Shown here in pieces: positions 25,926 to 34,575 of a stretch of 64,000 bases of DNA. Where the stretch lies: positions 1,951,501 to 2,015,500 of the forward strand of contig NZ_CP019288.1 in the NCBI RefSeq assembly GCF_009901525.1, in the 5' to 3' direction. This DNA is from Kordia antarctica (GTDB taxonomy: Bacteria > Bacteroidota > Bacteroidia > Flavobacteriales > Flavobacteriaceae). The stretch's first letter is position 1. The number at the start of each line of letters is the position of its first letter. The position numbers were made by a program, and so were the translations under genes. The notes under the pieces were generated by a model. That model had not been told where the DNA came from and ran no database searches. It worked only from the letters and a program-made list of their open reading frames with translations.

Positions 25926-26705
25926 CTACTTAAACGTTTTCAGTTTTTCTTCAAACTCTGCGATAATTTCGTAAAATACAGGATTTTGATGATTTTTAAA
26001 TTCGTCAATCATGCGTTGTAAGGTTTCTGGCGATTCTTCTTCCTTCGAAGGAAAAAAGCTTTCTTTTGGTGCCAGCGAGAAAAATAATTCATCCGACCAA
26101 TCGTTTCTAATACAATCAATTACCAAATGAACGCGATGTGTAGTTCCGTTATTTTCTACGCCATGTGGCAAATTTATATTTGTATACCAAGCTTCACCGG
26201 AACGCATTTGCAAACGTTCATCATTCAAAATAAAGAAAACTTCATCATTTGTAATCACTGGAATGTGAACTCTGAAAATTCCATCTTCATAACCGCCATT
26301 GTAATCAATATGTGTATTGACAATTTTTCCCGCTGGGAGATTCATCAATCGAACAGCTTCTTTGTCGCATAAAAAAGAATTGATCACTTCGTCAAAATAT
26401 GGACATTCATCCAATACAACTGTATTTTTGAATCTACTTGCTTGATTTTCAGTAGCAACAGCAGAATCTAAAGTTCCATCAACAGAACGAAGTGGCAAAA
26501 TATAGTCTTTTCCAGCATAATTAGTTGGCACATAATTTTCCAAAAAGTTAAACTTCATACAGGTTGCTAAATCTACTTGCAAAGCTTTCACATCAAACGT
26601 AAAAGGAAATAGCAAATATCCAGTTTTGGGCGTGTTTTGTTCCATGTATTCATACTTTTTGATTAGTTCTTTGCTAAAAGTATACATAATTTTGAAATCT
26701 ACCAT
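25926..26705 (-). CDS. Aspartyl/asparaginyl beta-hydroxylase-like Fe(II)/2-oxoglutarate dioxygenase
   Basis: A 259-aa cytoplasmic protein. The cupin core has the metal His in VNTHIDYNGGYEDG, the arginine of FRVHIPVITN for 2-oxoglutarate and a second His in INLPHGVENNG, followed by HRVHLVID. This is the AspH-type arrangement. The C-terminal 60 residues are acidic and helical. Either ATG 26705 (MVDFKIM) or 26687 (MYTFSKEL) could be the start. In other bacteria such proteins hydroxylate small molecules or peptides. The substrate here is unknown and there is no operon partner. Confidence 0.82.
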   Translation of the reverse strand: MVDFKIMYTFSKELIKKYEYMEQNTPKTGYLLFPFTFDVKALQVDLATCMKFNFLENYVPTNYAGKDYILPLRSVDGTLDSAVATENQASRFKNTVVLDECPYFDEVINSFLCDKEAVRLMNLPAGKIVNTHIDYNGGYEDGIFRVHIPVITNDEVFFILNDERLQMRSGEAWYTNINLPHGVENNGTTHRVHLVIDCIRNDWSDELFFSLAPKESFFPSKEEESPETLQRMIDEFKNHQNPVFYEIIAEFEEKLKTFK

Positions 26706-26814
26706 TTTGATATTAATTTATCCGCAAGAAAAGATATTATTAAAATTTATAACCTAGATTCAATCTGTATCCATATTTTTATGCTGAAATTTACATTCTA
26801 AATTAATTTACATC

Positions 26815-28140
26815 ATGAAAAATATCCTATTGTCGTGCCTATTTTTAGTTTTCTCTTTTGTAAGTATTGCGCAAGAAAATTTATTACAATCTGGACCAAT
26901 GGTTGGATATTCAGATTTTAGAGAAGCATTAATTTGGGTTCAAACTACGAAACCAGCAAACGTGAAAATCGGCTATTTTGCTTCTGATGAAAATGAAAAA
27001 TTCACAAAAAACATTCAAACTACTTTAGAAAATGACTTGATAGCGAAGTTAACGCCAAACGAAGTTGACTACGGAAAAACATATAGATATAAACTGTATA
27101 TCAATGACATATACGTTCCAAGAGCTTATAAATTAGAGTTTCAGACACAAACTTTATGGCAGTACAGAACTGATCCGCCAGATTTTAAAATTGCGTTAGG
27201 TTCGTGTAGTTTTATTAATGAAACTAAAGATGACCGACCGAATCCGTATGGTGGAAAGTATCAAATATTTGATGCTATTCTTGCAAAAAATCCAGATTTA
27301 ATGTTATGGGTTGGCGATAATATGTATTTGCGAACGCCCGATTTTATGACTGAAACTGGAATTCGCCATCGATTCAGACATACGCGCGCAACTCCAGAAT
27401 TGCAAGCATTACTAGGAAGTGTACATCATTATGCAACTTGGGACGATCATGATTATGGACCAAATGATGGAGATCGTAGTTATGTGAATAAAAAAATTAC
27501 GGAGAATACTTTTAATAAATATTGGGGAAATTTGAATACAAATGCTGCCGGAAATGGCGGCGTAACACAACATTTTGCGTGGAATGATGTAGAAGTTTTT
27601 ATGTTGGATGATCGATATCACAGAGCGCCAAATAGAGATCCGAATGATGACAGAGCGTATTTAGGCAAACAACAATTGGATTGGCTGATTGATGCGTTAA
27701 CGAATAGCAGCGCGACGTTTAAAATCATCGTAAATGGCGGACAAGTGATCAGTGATGTCGCAAAGTTTGAAAACTACGCAATGTATCCAACGGAGCGCGC
27801 AAAGTTGTTACAACGCTTGCATGACTCCAAAATAGAAGGCGTATTTTTTATTAGTGGCGACAGACATCATACAGAGATTTCCAGATTGGAGCGTGAAGAC
27901 GCATATCCGTTGATTGATATTACGTGTTCTCCGCTTACCGCTGGAACTCATAAAGCAAGAGACGAAGGCAATACGCTTCAAGTGAAAGACAAAACATTTT
28001 ACAATCGTAACTTTGGAATTATTGACGTTTCTGGCAAACGAAAAGAACGCACGTTGCTTCTAACTATTTATGATTCCGACGGAAAAAAAGCCATTGATTA
28101 CACGATTAAAGCGCAAGATTTACGGTATCCGAGAAAGTAA
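26815..28140 (+). CDS. PhoD-family alkaline phosphatase/phosphodiesterase
   Basis: A 441-aa secreted metallophosphoesterase. A signal peptide (MKNILLSCLFLVFSFVSIAQ) precedes an N-terminal Ig-like domain (residues about 25-120). The catalytic domain follows, with GSCSF, MLWVGDNMYLR, TWDDHDYGPNDGDR and FISGDRHHTE supplying Asp, Asn and His ligands. Expected to release phosphate from esters in the periplasm using Ca2+/Fe3+. It is a single gene with its own terminator. Length is within the family range. Confidence 0.92.
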   Translation: MKNILLSCLFLVFSFVSIAQENLLQSGPMVGYSDFREALIWVQTTKPANVKIGYFASDENEKFTKNIQTTLENDLIAKLTPNEVDYGKTYRYKLYINDIYVPRAYKLEFQTQTLWQYRTDPPDFKIALGSCSFINETKDDRPNPYGGKYQIFDAILAKNPDLMLWVGDNMYLRTPDFMTETGIRHRFRHTRATPELQALLGSVHHYATWDDHDYGPNDGDRSYVNKKITENTFNKYWGNLNTNAAGNGGVTQHFAWNDVEVFMLDDRYHRAPNRDPNDDRAYLGKQQLDWLIDALTNSSATFKIIVNGGQVISDVAKFENYAMYPTERAKLLQRLHDSKIEGVFFISGDRHHTEISRLEREDAYPLIDITCSPLTAGTHKARDEGNTLQVKDKTFYNRNFGIIDVSGKRKERTLLLTIYDSDGKKAIDYTIKAQDLRYPRK

Positions 28141-28170
28141 AATTTAAAAATCACTTTTTATAAATTATTC

Positions 28171-28206
28171 AAACCGTCAACTAACAATTGGCGGTTTTCT
28201 TTTTTA
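28171..28206 (+). terminator. Terminator after phoD-like gene
   Basis: Stem AAACCGTCAA / TTGGCGGTTT (one G-T pair), followed by TCTTTTTT. Confidence 0.85.
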
Positions 28207-28481
28207 AATTTTACAGCTTTCGCGATATTTCTCAGATACAATTACAAAAACAGAAGTAGCGTAATTAAAAAACTATTTTTAAACTATAAATCAAATAGTT
28301 ACAAAAAAGTAATTATTTCTTATTTAAGGCTTCATTAGAAGATTTTCCGTAACTTCCTTTCAGTTTACTTCAAAATAACGTCATAAATCAAGTATTTATA
28401 CGCTAGTATATGATCTCATTTTTTATGAAATTTGAAGTTACAAATTACACCTTTAAACCAACCAATTAATCTCAAAATAAA
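28207..28481. other. Intergenic stretch upstream of the CxxCH lipoprotein
   Basis: About 275 bp of AT-rich sequence with no credible gene. It is the presumed 5' region of the gene at 28482, but no exact TAnnTTTG box could be assigned. Confidence 0.4.
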
Positions 28482-29951
28482 ATGAAAAACCAATCCTTAT
28501 TAAAAACTGTGATGTTGCTATGTGTGGCACTATTATTTTTACACTCTTGTGAAGAGAAGAAAAAAGACAAACAAGATGATGATGCCATAACCGATGTGAA
28601 AACTGAAAGTAGTTATGACTTAGCAGATGCAGAAACAACAAGTACTTGCAATTGCGAGTCAGATTGGTTTCCGCATACACAAACTAAAGCACCAGCAGAA
28701 GGCGCTAACAGTCCTTTTGCGGCAAGCGAAACAGCCAATTGTATTTTTCATCAATGGTCATGGCAAAAGTTTCTGTGGTTAACAGTACCTGATGCTACAG
28801 CTAGCAAAACACCATTATTTTTAAGAGATGCTAGTATTACACAAGTCGATCCATATATGAAACCAGTTACCATTCCAAGCGGCGTTTTACTTGCATTATC
28901 AACAAAAGATGCAGAACAAGCAGGATCATCCGCTATTTTAGAATCAAATCCTAACTTTAATACCAATGGTGTCGCAGGAACTGTGTTTTATGCAATCTAC
29001 ATGAACAACACAATGAATACTGCCGCAAAAGGATTTGCTAAAGGTTTACATAATGGAACAATAAAACCTTCAAACTCAAAAGCATTTCCAGTAGGATCGT
29101 TTGAATTAAAAACGTCTTGGATTCCAACTTCTGTGATTCCAGCAGCAGATTTAGCAAATTATTACACTACAAATGCAAGTATTGATGGTAAAACTGTTGA
29201 AGTTGCTATGTTAGGGATGCATGTTGTAGGTGTTGTAGAAAATCATCCTGAATTTATTTGGGCAACATTTGAACACAACAACCTTGCACCTGCTTTTAAT
29301 TGGACAGAAGGAACTGCTAGTGCCGATACTGAAAAATTATTATTTAAAAAAGGAAGTGTTTCTACTATTGATGGAATTAAATGGACAGGTACCTCTATGA
29401 GTGAAGCGTATTCGCTTTTTGAATATGGTGTTCCAAGAGTTAAAGGTGGTACGCCAACAACAAATTTCATGACGACAAGTCAGTCAGAGCCAGAAAATTA
29501 TAATAATATCAAAAATATTGATGCTAGTGTTGCTGAAAAACTAACAGATGTTTGGAACAACTATGCATATACTGGTTCTATTTGGATTAATACTGATGGT
29601 TTAACACCTGCAGAACAAATAGCATTAATAATAAAAGAAGGAAGTTCAATTGGAAGTGCAACACCTGGTTCAGTTGCAAGAGGTTCTTTAAACTCTGCCA
29701 ATATTACTATGGAAACCTATACACAAACATTCAATTCAAGTTTAGCGAGCATCAATGTTAGCAACTTAACAAACTGCTTTTCATGCCACAGCGCGCAGAG
29801 TTTTAGTAGCGGAACTCCAAAATCTCCTATATACATCAGTCACGTATTTGATGGGTATTTACAAAGTCAAAAAGGAGCGTCTGAGACTGAAATTGATATA
29901 ATGAAAGTAAAAGAGTTTCAACAGATTTTTATAGAAAAGAATAAAAAATAA
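28482..29951 (+). CDS. Lipoprotein with single c-type heme motif
   Basis: A 489-aa exported lipoprotein (signal to LLFLHSC, Cys at residue 23) with an acidic, Lys-rich linker. A Cys-containing segment (STCNCESDWFPH) leads into a long domain that I do not recognise (WQKFLWLT, FELKTSWIP, GMHVVGVVENHPEFIWATFE). Near the C-terminus LTNCFSCHSAQSF carries one CxxCH heme attachment site, so it may be a cytochrome c-type redox protein. The conserved middle and the W/H-rich segment suggest an enzyme, but the reaction is not inferable. A bidirectional terminator follows and the sRNA-like island begins there. Confidence 0.72.
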   Translation: MKNQSLLKTVMLLCVALLFLHSCEEKKKDKQDDDAITDVKTESSYDLADAETTSTCNCESDWFPHTQTKAPAEGANSPFAASETANCIFHQWSWQKFLWLTVPDATASKTPLFLRDASITQVDPYMKPVTIPSGVLLALSTKDAEQAGSSAILESNPNFNTNGVAGTVFYAIYMNNTMNTAAKGFAKGLHNGTIKPSNSKAFPVGSFELKTSWIPTSVIPAADLANYYTTNASIDGKTVEVAMLGMHVVGVVENHPEFIWATFEHNNLAPAFNWTEGTASADTEKLLFKKGSVSTIDGIKWTGTSMSEAYSLFEYGVPRVKGGTPTTNFMTTSQSEPENYNNIKNIDASVAEKLTDVWNNYAYTGSIWINTDGLTPAEQIALIIKEGSSIGSATPGSVARGSLNSANITMETYTQTFNSSLASINVSNLTNCFSCHSAQSFSSGTPKSPIYISHVFDGYLQSQKGASETEIDIMKVKEFQQIFIEKNKK

Positions 29952-29972
29952 TCACACAATAAAAAACCGCTT

Positions 29973-30065
29973 AAAAAAAAAGAGAATCCTCAGGGCAAAG
30001 GATTCTCTTTTTATTTTTAATACAATTTATCAGATTGTTAACACTTAAAATACTAAATATTTATA
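29973..30065 (-). ncRNA. Small-RNA-like unit 1
   Basis: On the minus strand, TTTG (30101-30104) and TATATTTA (30069-30076) form a promoter. About 90 nt later a strong terminator hairpin (AGAGAATCC / GGATTCTCT) is followed by nine T. A central hairpin with ACAATCTGATAAATTGTA is shared with unit 2. No start codon with a sensible frame exists. The terminator also works for the upstream plus-strand gene. Confidence 0.6.
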
Positions 30066-30201
30066 CTGTAAATATAGTCTAGTATATAATTCACACCTTA
30101 CAAAGTCGATGAAAATATAATTTTATACAGATAAACGGTCTATTTATATCGATAAACGACCATTAAATTCTATTTTTATATACTTTGAAATTTTCTTAAA
30201 C

Positions 30202-30287
30202 AAAAAAAAGAACTTTTTGGGGGCACAAAAAGTTCTTTATTTCTTTACAATTTACCAGATTGTAATTATCGTAATACTAAATAGTAT
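30202..30287 (-). ncRNA. Small-RNA-like unit 2
   Basis: The promoter on the minus strand is TTTTG (30323-30327) and TATATTTG (30292-30299), both preceded by the ATCGACTTT block shared with unit 1. The predicted transcript contains the hairpin TACAATCTGGTAAATTGTA, shared with unit 1. It ends in a 13-bp stem (AAAGAACTTTTTG / CAAAAAGTTCTTT, loop GTGCCCC-type) and eight T. No coding potential. Confidence 0.65.
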
Positions 30288-30309
30288 GCAGCAAATATAA
30301 GGTTAGAAA

Positions 30310-30600
30310 GATAATTGATCCGCAAAAGTCGATCAGTTAGTAGTAGTGTATAGACGAATGACAATATATTGACGATTAATGCTATCGTGATCTTTTTACA
30401 CAGGTACTCAGGCAGTTAATTAAAATATAGCCAATTTTATACAACAAACTATTGACTGTATTTTACAAATAATTCTTTTTCCATTCGATAACAAGTCTAT
30501 TTTATTAAAATTTTTCGAATGCTTTAAAAGATTGAAAATTTAGGAACTCCAATTTAGAAAACTCTTTTTAAAACACTATAAAGCATAAAAAATCTCATCA
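30310..30600. other. Spacer inside the sRNA island
   Basis: About 290 bp between units 2 and 3. It contains the unit 2 upstream block but no gene or repeat that I can support. Confidence 0.4.
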
Positions 30601-30615
30601 AAAAAATAGCTGTAT

Positions 30616-30704
30616 AAAAAGCAAAAGGAGTGTTCCCCAACACTCCTTTCTAATTGTAGAATAATAAACCTCAATAAAAATATTCATTGAAACTTAATCT
30701 AAAT
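30616..30704 (-). ncRNA. Small-RNA-like unit 3
   Basis: The terminator hairpin AAAGGAGTGTT / AACACTCCTTT with loop GGGG (minus strand) is followed by TGCTTTTT. A degenerate -7-like AACATTTA (30709-30716) lies about 90 nt upstream. The hairpin is almost identical to that of unit 4. The promoter is weaker than in units 1 and 2. Confidence 0.5.
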
Positions 30705-30782
30705 TAGTAAATGTTGAACTCGTAATTTGGTTTTTTTTGTGAGCGTAGAGAAAAGTTAATAAGCGTTGCGTTTTTAGTAGAA

Positions 30783-30861
30783 AAATAAAAAAGGAGTGTC
30801 CCCCAACACTCCTTTTTTCATAAGAAATATATTCTTCAATTTTCGAACTTAATAATTTAAG
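30783..30861 (-). ncRNA. Small-RNA-like unit 4
   Basis: The terminator hairpin AAAAAAGGAGTGT / ACACTCCTTTTTT with a GGGGG-containing loop is nearly identical to unit 3. A TAAATTTAC -7-like box (30866-30873) precedes it, and a small hairpin ACTTAAATTATTAAGT lies between. This unit could instead be the terminator of the patatin gene upstream. Confidence 0.5.
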
Positions 30862-30879
30862 TCTGTAAATTTATAGTAA

Positions 30880-31182
30880 AGAATAAATAACCTAAAAAAC
30901 CTGAGACAAACTTAGGCAAAGTATAAGCGTCATAAAAGAAACACTACACGTAATTTATAAATTACGTACAAATAAAATTGGTGTTAAAAATTTGATTTAC
31001 AATGAGTAACCCTACAAGAATTAGCAAACTTTGTAGCTATTAAATAATTGAATTCAAATATGGTTTTTGTATGATTTTTTGAGTTATCAATCCTAAAAAC
31101 TGCTATTTCGGATCATCGAAATATTGAAAATAAGCAAATCATATAAGCGAATTCTGGATATTTTTAATGGAATCATTACAAT
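30880..31182. other. Gap between sRNA island and patatin gene
   Basis: About 300 bp with no gene visible. TAATTTATAAATTACGTAC near 30951-30969 is a short palindrome. Confidence 0.4.
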
Positions 31183-32889
31183 TTACAATAATTCGTTTTC
31201 TTCCAAACTGTCTTTGATGGTATTGCGAACTATGCGATACGTTTTGCGCTGTACAAACAATCTAAATACAAACGTATAAAAACGATTTTTAGTAAAGCTT
31301 TGCACAATTTTACGAATCCGTTTCTGAATTGGCTTTTTATAAGTTTGATCAAACGTTTCCATATCAAAGGTTGGATATTTCGGATACGCTAATTCTGCAT
31401 CAATTCCATATGTATTTGTATCATATTTTCTTTCTATTGCGCGCAACACACGCATGTCAGGAATGATAGGAAAGTATTTCGGAACTTTATTGAGATCATC
31501 TTTATTGCCATAACAAAAACGATCTTGTGATGCTGCAGTTACTTGCTTGCCAAATCGTTTCACTATGTTTCTATTTTCAATAGCAAAATAATACCGTAAA
31601 AACGATTGGCAATTTTTTCGCCCTAATTGAAAATCGTGCTCTCGGAACGATTCATCTAAAAAACCGCCAAATCCACTTAATGGCGCTGATGCTAAATCAC
31701 TTTTGGAACGAACCAATCCTGTTGCCGAATGTTGCTTTCTTTTTGGTTCTACCAGAAATTTTGTACGATTGCTTAACGACAACGCTTCAAAAATTCCATC
31801 TTGATTAAACATTACTTGATTTCGCAATGCTTTAAACATTCCTTTGGCAATAGAAATAATATCTCTTTTTGAGTCGTACGCATCTTCACTATTATCTTGA
31901 TTTGGAAAAGGATCCACCATGATAATGGCGTAATTATCTTTTTCTTTTATCGCTGGATTTTTCTCCAAAAGTACTTTCATTCCAATACCAAACGGTTCAT
32001 TGTTAATGAGTCCGCCATCGACAGAATTAAACGTATACATATCATCTTTTTGTAAATCGACACGAATACCTTCACTCCTATCAAACAAATATTTTGGATA
32101 GCGCGCTACATATTCTTGCGCAATTGTAATCTCTCTCGATTTCAATCCAATCGGAAATGCAGACGTACTCAATGTTGCTTCTTTCAAGTAATTAACGTGT
32201 GTTGAATTTTCCAAATCCAATACAAAATATAACGACTCTTCATCTGTTGGAATTCCAGGTTTAAAAGCTTCATTAGAAATTTTATATCGAAAAAAACCAC
32301 CGTGATTCGTAATTACACTTTCACTATCTTTAAAATCGATATTAAAATTTAATCCGCGTAAATTTGTAGTTGTCAATACCAAATCCAAACTTTTAGAAAC
32401 ATACTTAGGAAACGCCACATTATCATTGGTTTGCAAAGCTTTGTCAGCAATAATATCAATTGCATCCGAATTTAACAACGATTCTGGATATTCGCCATCT
32501 TTCAAATCATCAACATTCAATAACTTCAACAACGATTTTTCTGTATCAGTATCTGCCATTTTCACCCAAGATTGGTAAAACACATTGTCTTCGCCTGTTG
32601 GATTGTCTCTATTGACAAATTTATGTTCCTTATTTAACAGACTTAAAACAGTCAACGTTCCTGTAATTCCTCCAGCGGAAGCGCCACTTAACACTTCCAA
32701 CTCCACATCATGCATCGGAATCGAATGATCGTACTCAACATGATTTTCTCCTACTATTTTATTATGTTTTTTTGCCTTTTCCCATAAATGTAACGATTCT
32801 AACAAATAATCAATAACGCCAGCTGTGTAAGCTCCGGCAGAAACTGCGCCTGCCATTGTAATGCATATTTTAAACTTTTCTGATGACAT
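31183..32889 (-). CDS. Patatin-like phospholipase
   Basis: A 568-aa cytoplasmic or membrane-associated lipid acyl hydrolase. The oxyanion segment near the N-terminus is modified (ITMAGAVSAGAYTAGV in place of GGGxRG). The nucleophile motif is LSGASAGG (GxSxG) and the dyad Asp is in NSVDGGLINNEP. The C-terminal 200 residues are basic (KKPIQKRIRKIVQSFTKNRF). The start is placed at ATG 32889 (MSSEKF), because the -7 box TATATTTA (32910-32917) overlaps the earlier ATG at 32910. Likely role is phospholipid turnover. The substrate is not inferable. Confidence 0.87.
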   Translation of the reverse strand: MSSEKFKICITMAGAVSAGAYTAGVIDYLLESLHLWEKAKKHNKIVGENHVEYDHSIPMHDVELEVLSGASAGGITGTLTVLSLLNKEHKFVNRDNPTGEDNVFYQSWVKMADTDTEKSLLKLLNVDDLKDGEYPESLLNSDAIDIIADKALQTNDNVAFPKYVSKSLDLVLTTTNLRGLNFNIDFKDSESVITNHGGFFRYKISNEAFKPGIPTDEESLYFVLDLENSTHVNYLKEATLSTSAFPIGLKSREITIAQEYVARYPKYLFDRSEGIRVDLQKDDMYTFNSVDGGLINNEPFGIGMKVLLEKNPAIKEKDNYAIIMVDPFPNQDNSEDAYDSKRDIISIAKGMFKALRNQVMFNQDGIFEALSLSNRTKFLVEPKRKQHSATGLVRSKSDLASAPLSGFGGFLDESFREHDFQLGRKNCQSFLRYYFAIENRNIVKRFGKQVTAASQDRFCYGNKDDLNKVPKYFPIIPDMRVLRAIERKYDTNTYGIDAELAYPKYPTFDMETFDQTYKKPIQKRIRKIVQSFTKNRFYTFVFRLFVQRKTYRIVRNTIKDSLEENELL

Positions 32890-32909
32890 ATTTTGTGTAA
32901 ATTTCTGCA

Positions 32910-32917
32910 TAAATATA
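32910..32917 (-). promoter_or_regulatory. -7 box for patatin gene
   Basis: TATATTTA on the minus strand overlaps the upstream in-frame ATG, placing the translation start downstream at 32889. Confidence 0.5.
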
Positions 32918-33019
32918 GTGTTTTATGACGCTGAATATTGCACTTTTAGTATTAATCTAAGTACAATTTTTAACAAACAAATACAATGCGAGCATAACAT
33001 TTACAATTATAATGTTTGC

Positions 33020-33027
33020 TATCTTTG
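33020..33027 (+). promoter_or_regulatory. -7 box for the MBL-rhodanese gene
   Basis: TATCTTTG matches TAnnTTTG and lies 20 nt before the ATG at 33047, deciding that start over upstream in-frame codons. Confidence 0.7.
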
Positions 33028-33046
33028 TCCTGTAAATTATGAAATT

Positions 33047-34471
33047 ATGAAGATTGAACAAATATACACAGGTTGCCTAGCGCAAGGTGCTTATTATATA
33101 GAATCAAACGGTGAAGCGGCAATCATTGATCCGTTACGGGAAACGAAATCATATATTGATAAAGCAAACGCTAATGGCGTGAAAATTAAGTATGTTTTTG
33201 AAACGCATTTTCATGCAGATTTTGTTTCTGGTCATTTAGATTTAGCAAAAGCAACTGGCGCTACAATTGTTTTTGGACCAAATGCAACTACTGATTACGA
33301 AATATACAGTGCAAAAGATGAAGAAGTATTTACCATCGGAAATATAAAAATAAAAACACTCCACACACCAGGACATACACTTGAATCTACTACGTACTTA
33401 TTGATCGATGAAGCTGGGAAAGATCATGCTATTTTTTCAGGTGATACGTTGTTTTTGGGCGATGTTGGAAGACCAGATTTGGCAATTAAGTCTGACTTAA
33501 CAAAAGAAGATTTGGCTGGAATGTTGTTTGATTCATTACGAAACAAAATTATGCCGTTGGCAGATGATGTTATTGTATATCCTGCGCATGGAGCTGGATC
33601 GGCATGTGGGAAAAATTTAAGCAAAGAAACGGTTGGATTACTTGGCGAACAGAAAAAGACGAATTATGCGTTGCGCGCAGCTATGACAAAAGATGAATTT
33701 GTAAAGGAAGTTTTGGACGGAATTGCGCCGCCACCACAATATTTTTCTAAAAATGCGATGTTGAACAAATCTGGGTATGCAACTTTTGAAACTGTTTTGG
33801 AAAAAGGAAATGTTCCGTTAACGCCAACAGCTTTTGAAGTTTTAGCGAATGAAGAAAATGCGTTGGTTTTAGATGTTCGTCCTCAAAAAGATTTCTTAGC
33901 AGCACATATTCCAAATAGTATTTTTATTGGACTTAACGGAAGTTTTGCTCCTTGGGTTGGCGCATTGATCACAGATTTGAAGCAACCAATTTTATTAATT
34001 GTACCAGAAGGTAAATCTGCGGAAGCTGTAACACGACTTTCCCGTGTTGGATACGATAATACACTTGGCTATTTAGAAGGCGGAATTAACGCATGGAAAA
34101 TGGCTAAAAAAGACACCGCAAGTATTACTTCTATTTCTGCAGAAGAATTTGCAAATCGTTTTAAAAATAATAAACTGAATGTATTAGATGTTCGTAAAGA
34201 CGGCGAATACCAAGCGAAACATATAGAAGGCATACAACATTTTGCACTAGATTTTATTGATAAAAACATGAACGAAATTGACGCAAACAAAGCCTATCAC
34301 ATTCATTGTGCTGGCGGATATCGCTCTGTCATTGCGGCTTCTATTTTAAAAGCACGTGGTTTTCATAAAGTAACTGATGTTGCTGGCGGATTTGGTGCAA
34401 TCAAAAAAACTGACTTACCATTTACAGAATTTGTATGTCCATCTACACTTTCTAAAGAAGAAGAAAAATAA
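33047..34471 (+). CDS. Persulfide dioxygenase-like MBL hydrolase fused to two rhodanese domains
   Basis: A 474-aa protein for sulfide/persulfide handling in the cytoplasm. The metallo-beta-lactamase domain (residues 1-240) has THFHADFVSGH (His54, His56, Asp58), LHTPGHTLEST, FSGDTLFLGDVGRPDL and YPAHGAGSACG, as in ETHE1/Blh persulfide dioxygenases. The first rhodanese domain (about 270-360) has LDVRPQKDFLAAHIP but lacks the catalytic Cys. The second (about 370-470) has Cys421 in the loop CAGGYRS and should be active. It would oxidise glutathione persulfide-type substrates and pass sulfane sulfur. It is a single gene with its own terminator. Confidence 0.92.
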   Translation: MKIEQIYTGCLAQGAYYIESNGEAAIIDPLRETKSYIDKANANGVKIKYVFETHFHADFVSGHLDLAKATGATIVFGPNATTDYEIYSAKDEEVFTIGNIKIKTLHTPGHTLESTTYLLIDEAGKDHAIFSGDTLFLGDVGRPDLAIKSDLTKEDLAGMLFDSLRNKIMPLADDVIVYPAHGAGSACGKNLSKETVGLLGEQKKTNYALRAAMTKDEFVKEVLDGIAPPPQYFSKNAMLNKSGYATFETVLEKGNVPLTPTAFEVLANEENALVLDVRPQKDFLAAHIPNSIFIGLNGSFAPWVGALITDLKQPILLIVPEGKSAEAVTRLSRVGYDNTLGYLEGGINAWKMAKKDTASITSISAEEFANRFKNNKLNVLDVRKDGEYQAKHIEGIQHFALDFIDKNMNEIDANKAYHIHCAGGYRSVIAASILKARGFHKVTDVAGGFGAIKKTDLPFTEFVCPSTLSKEEEK

Positions 34472-34493
34472 TCTCAAACATTTATAAATAGCA

Positions 34494-34519
34494 AAAAGAC
34501 GCTGGTTAGGCGTCTTTTC
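34494..34519 (+). terminator. Terminator after MBL-rhodanese gene
   Basis: Stem AAAAGACGC / GCGTCTTTT with a 7-nt loop. Confidence 0.8.
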
Positions 34520-34575
34520 TATGTTAAAAATCACTCGCGGTGTTATTTTATTAATACGATAATTTATCTATTTAA

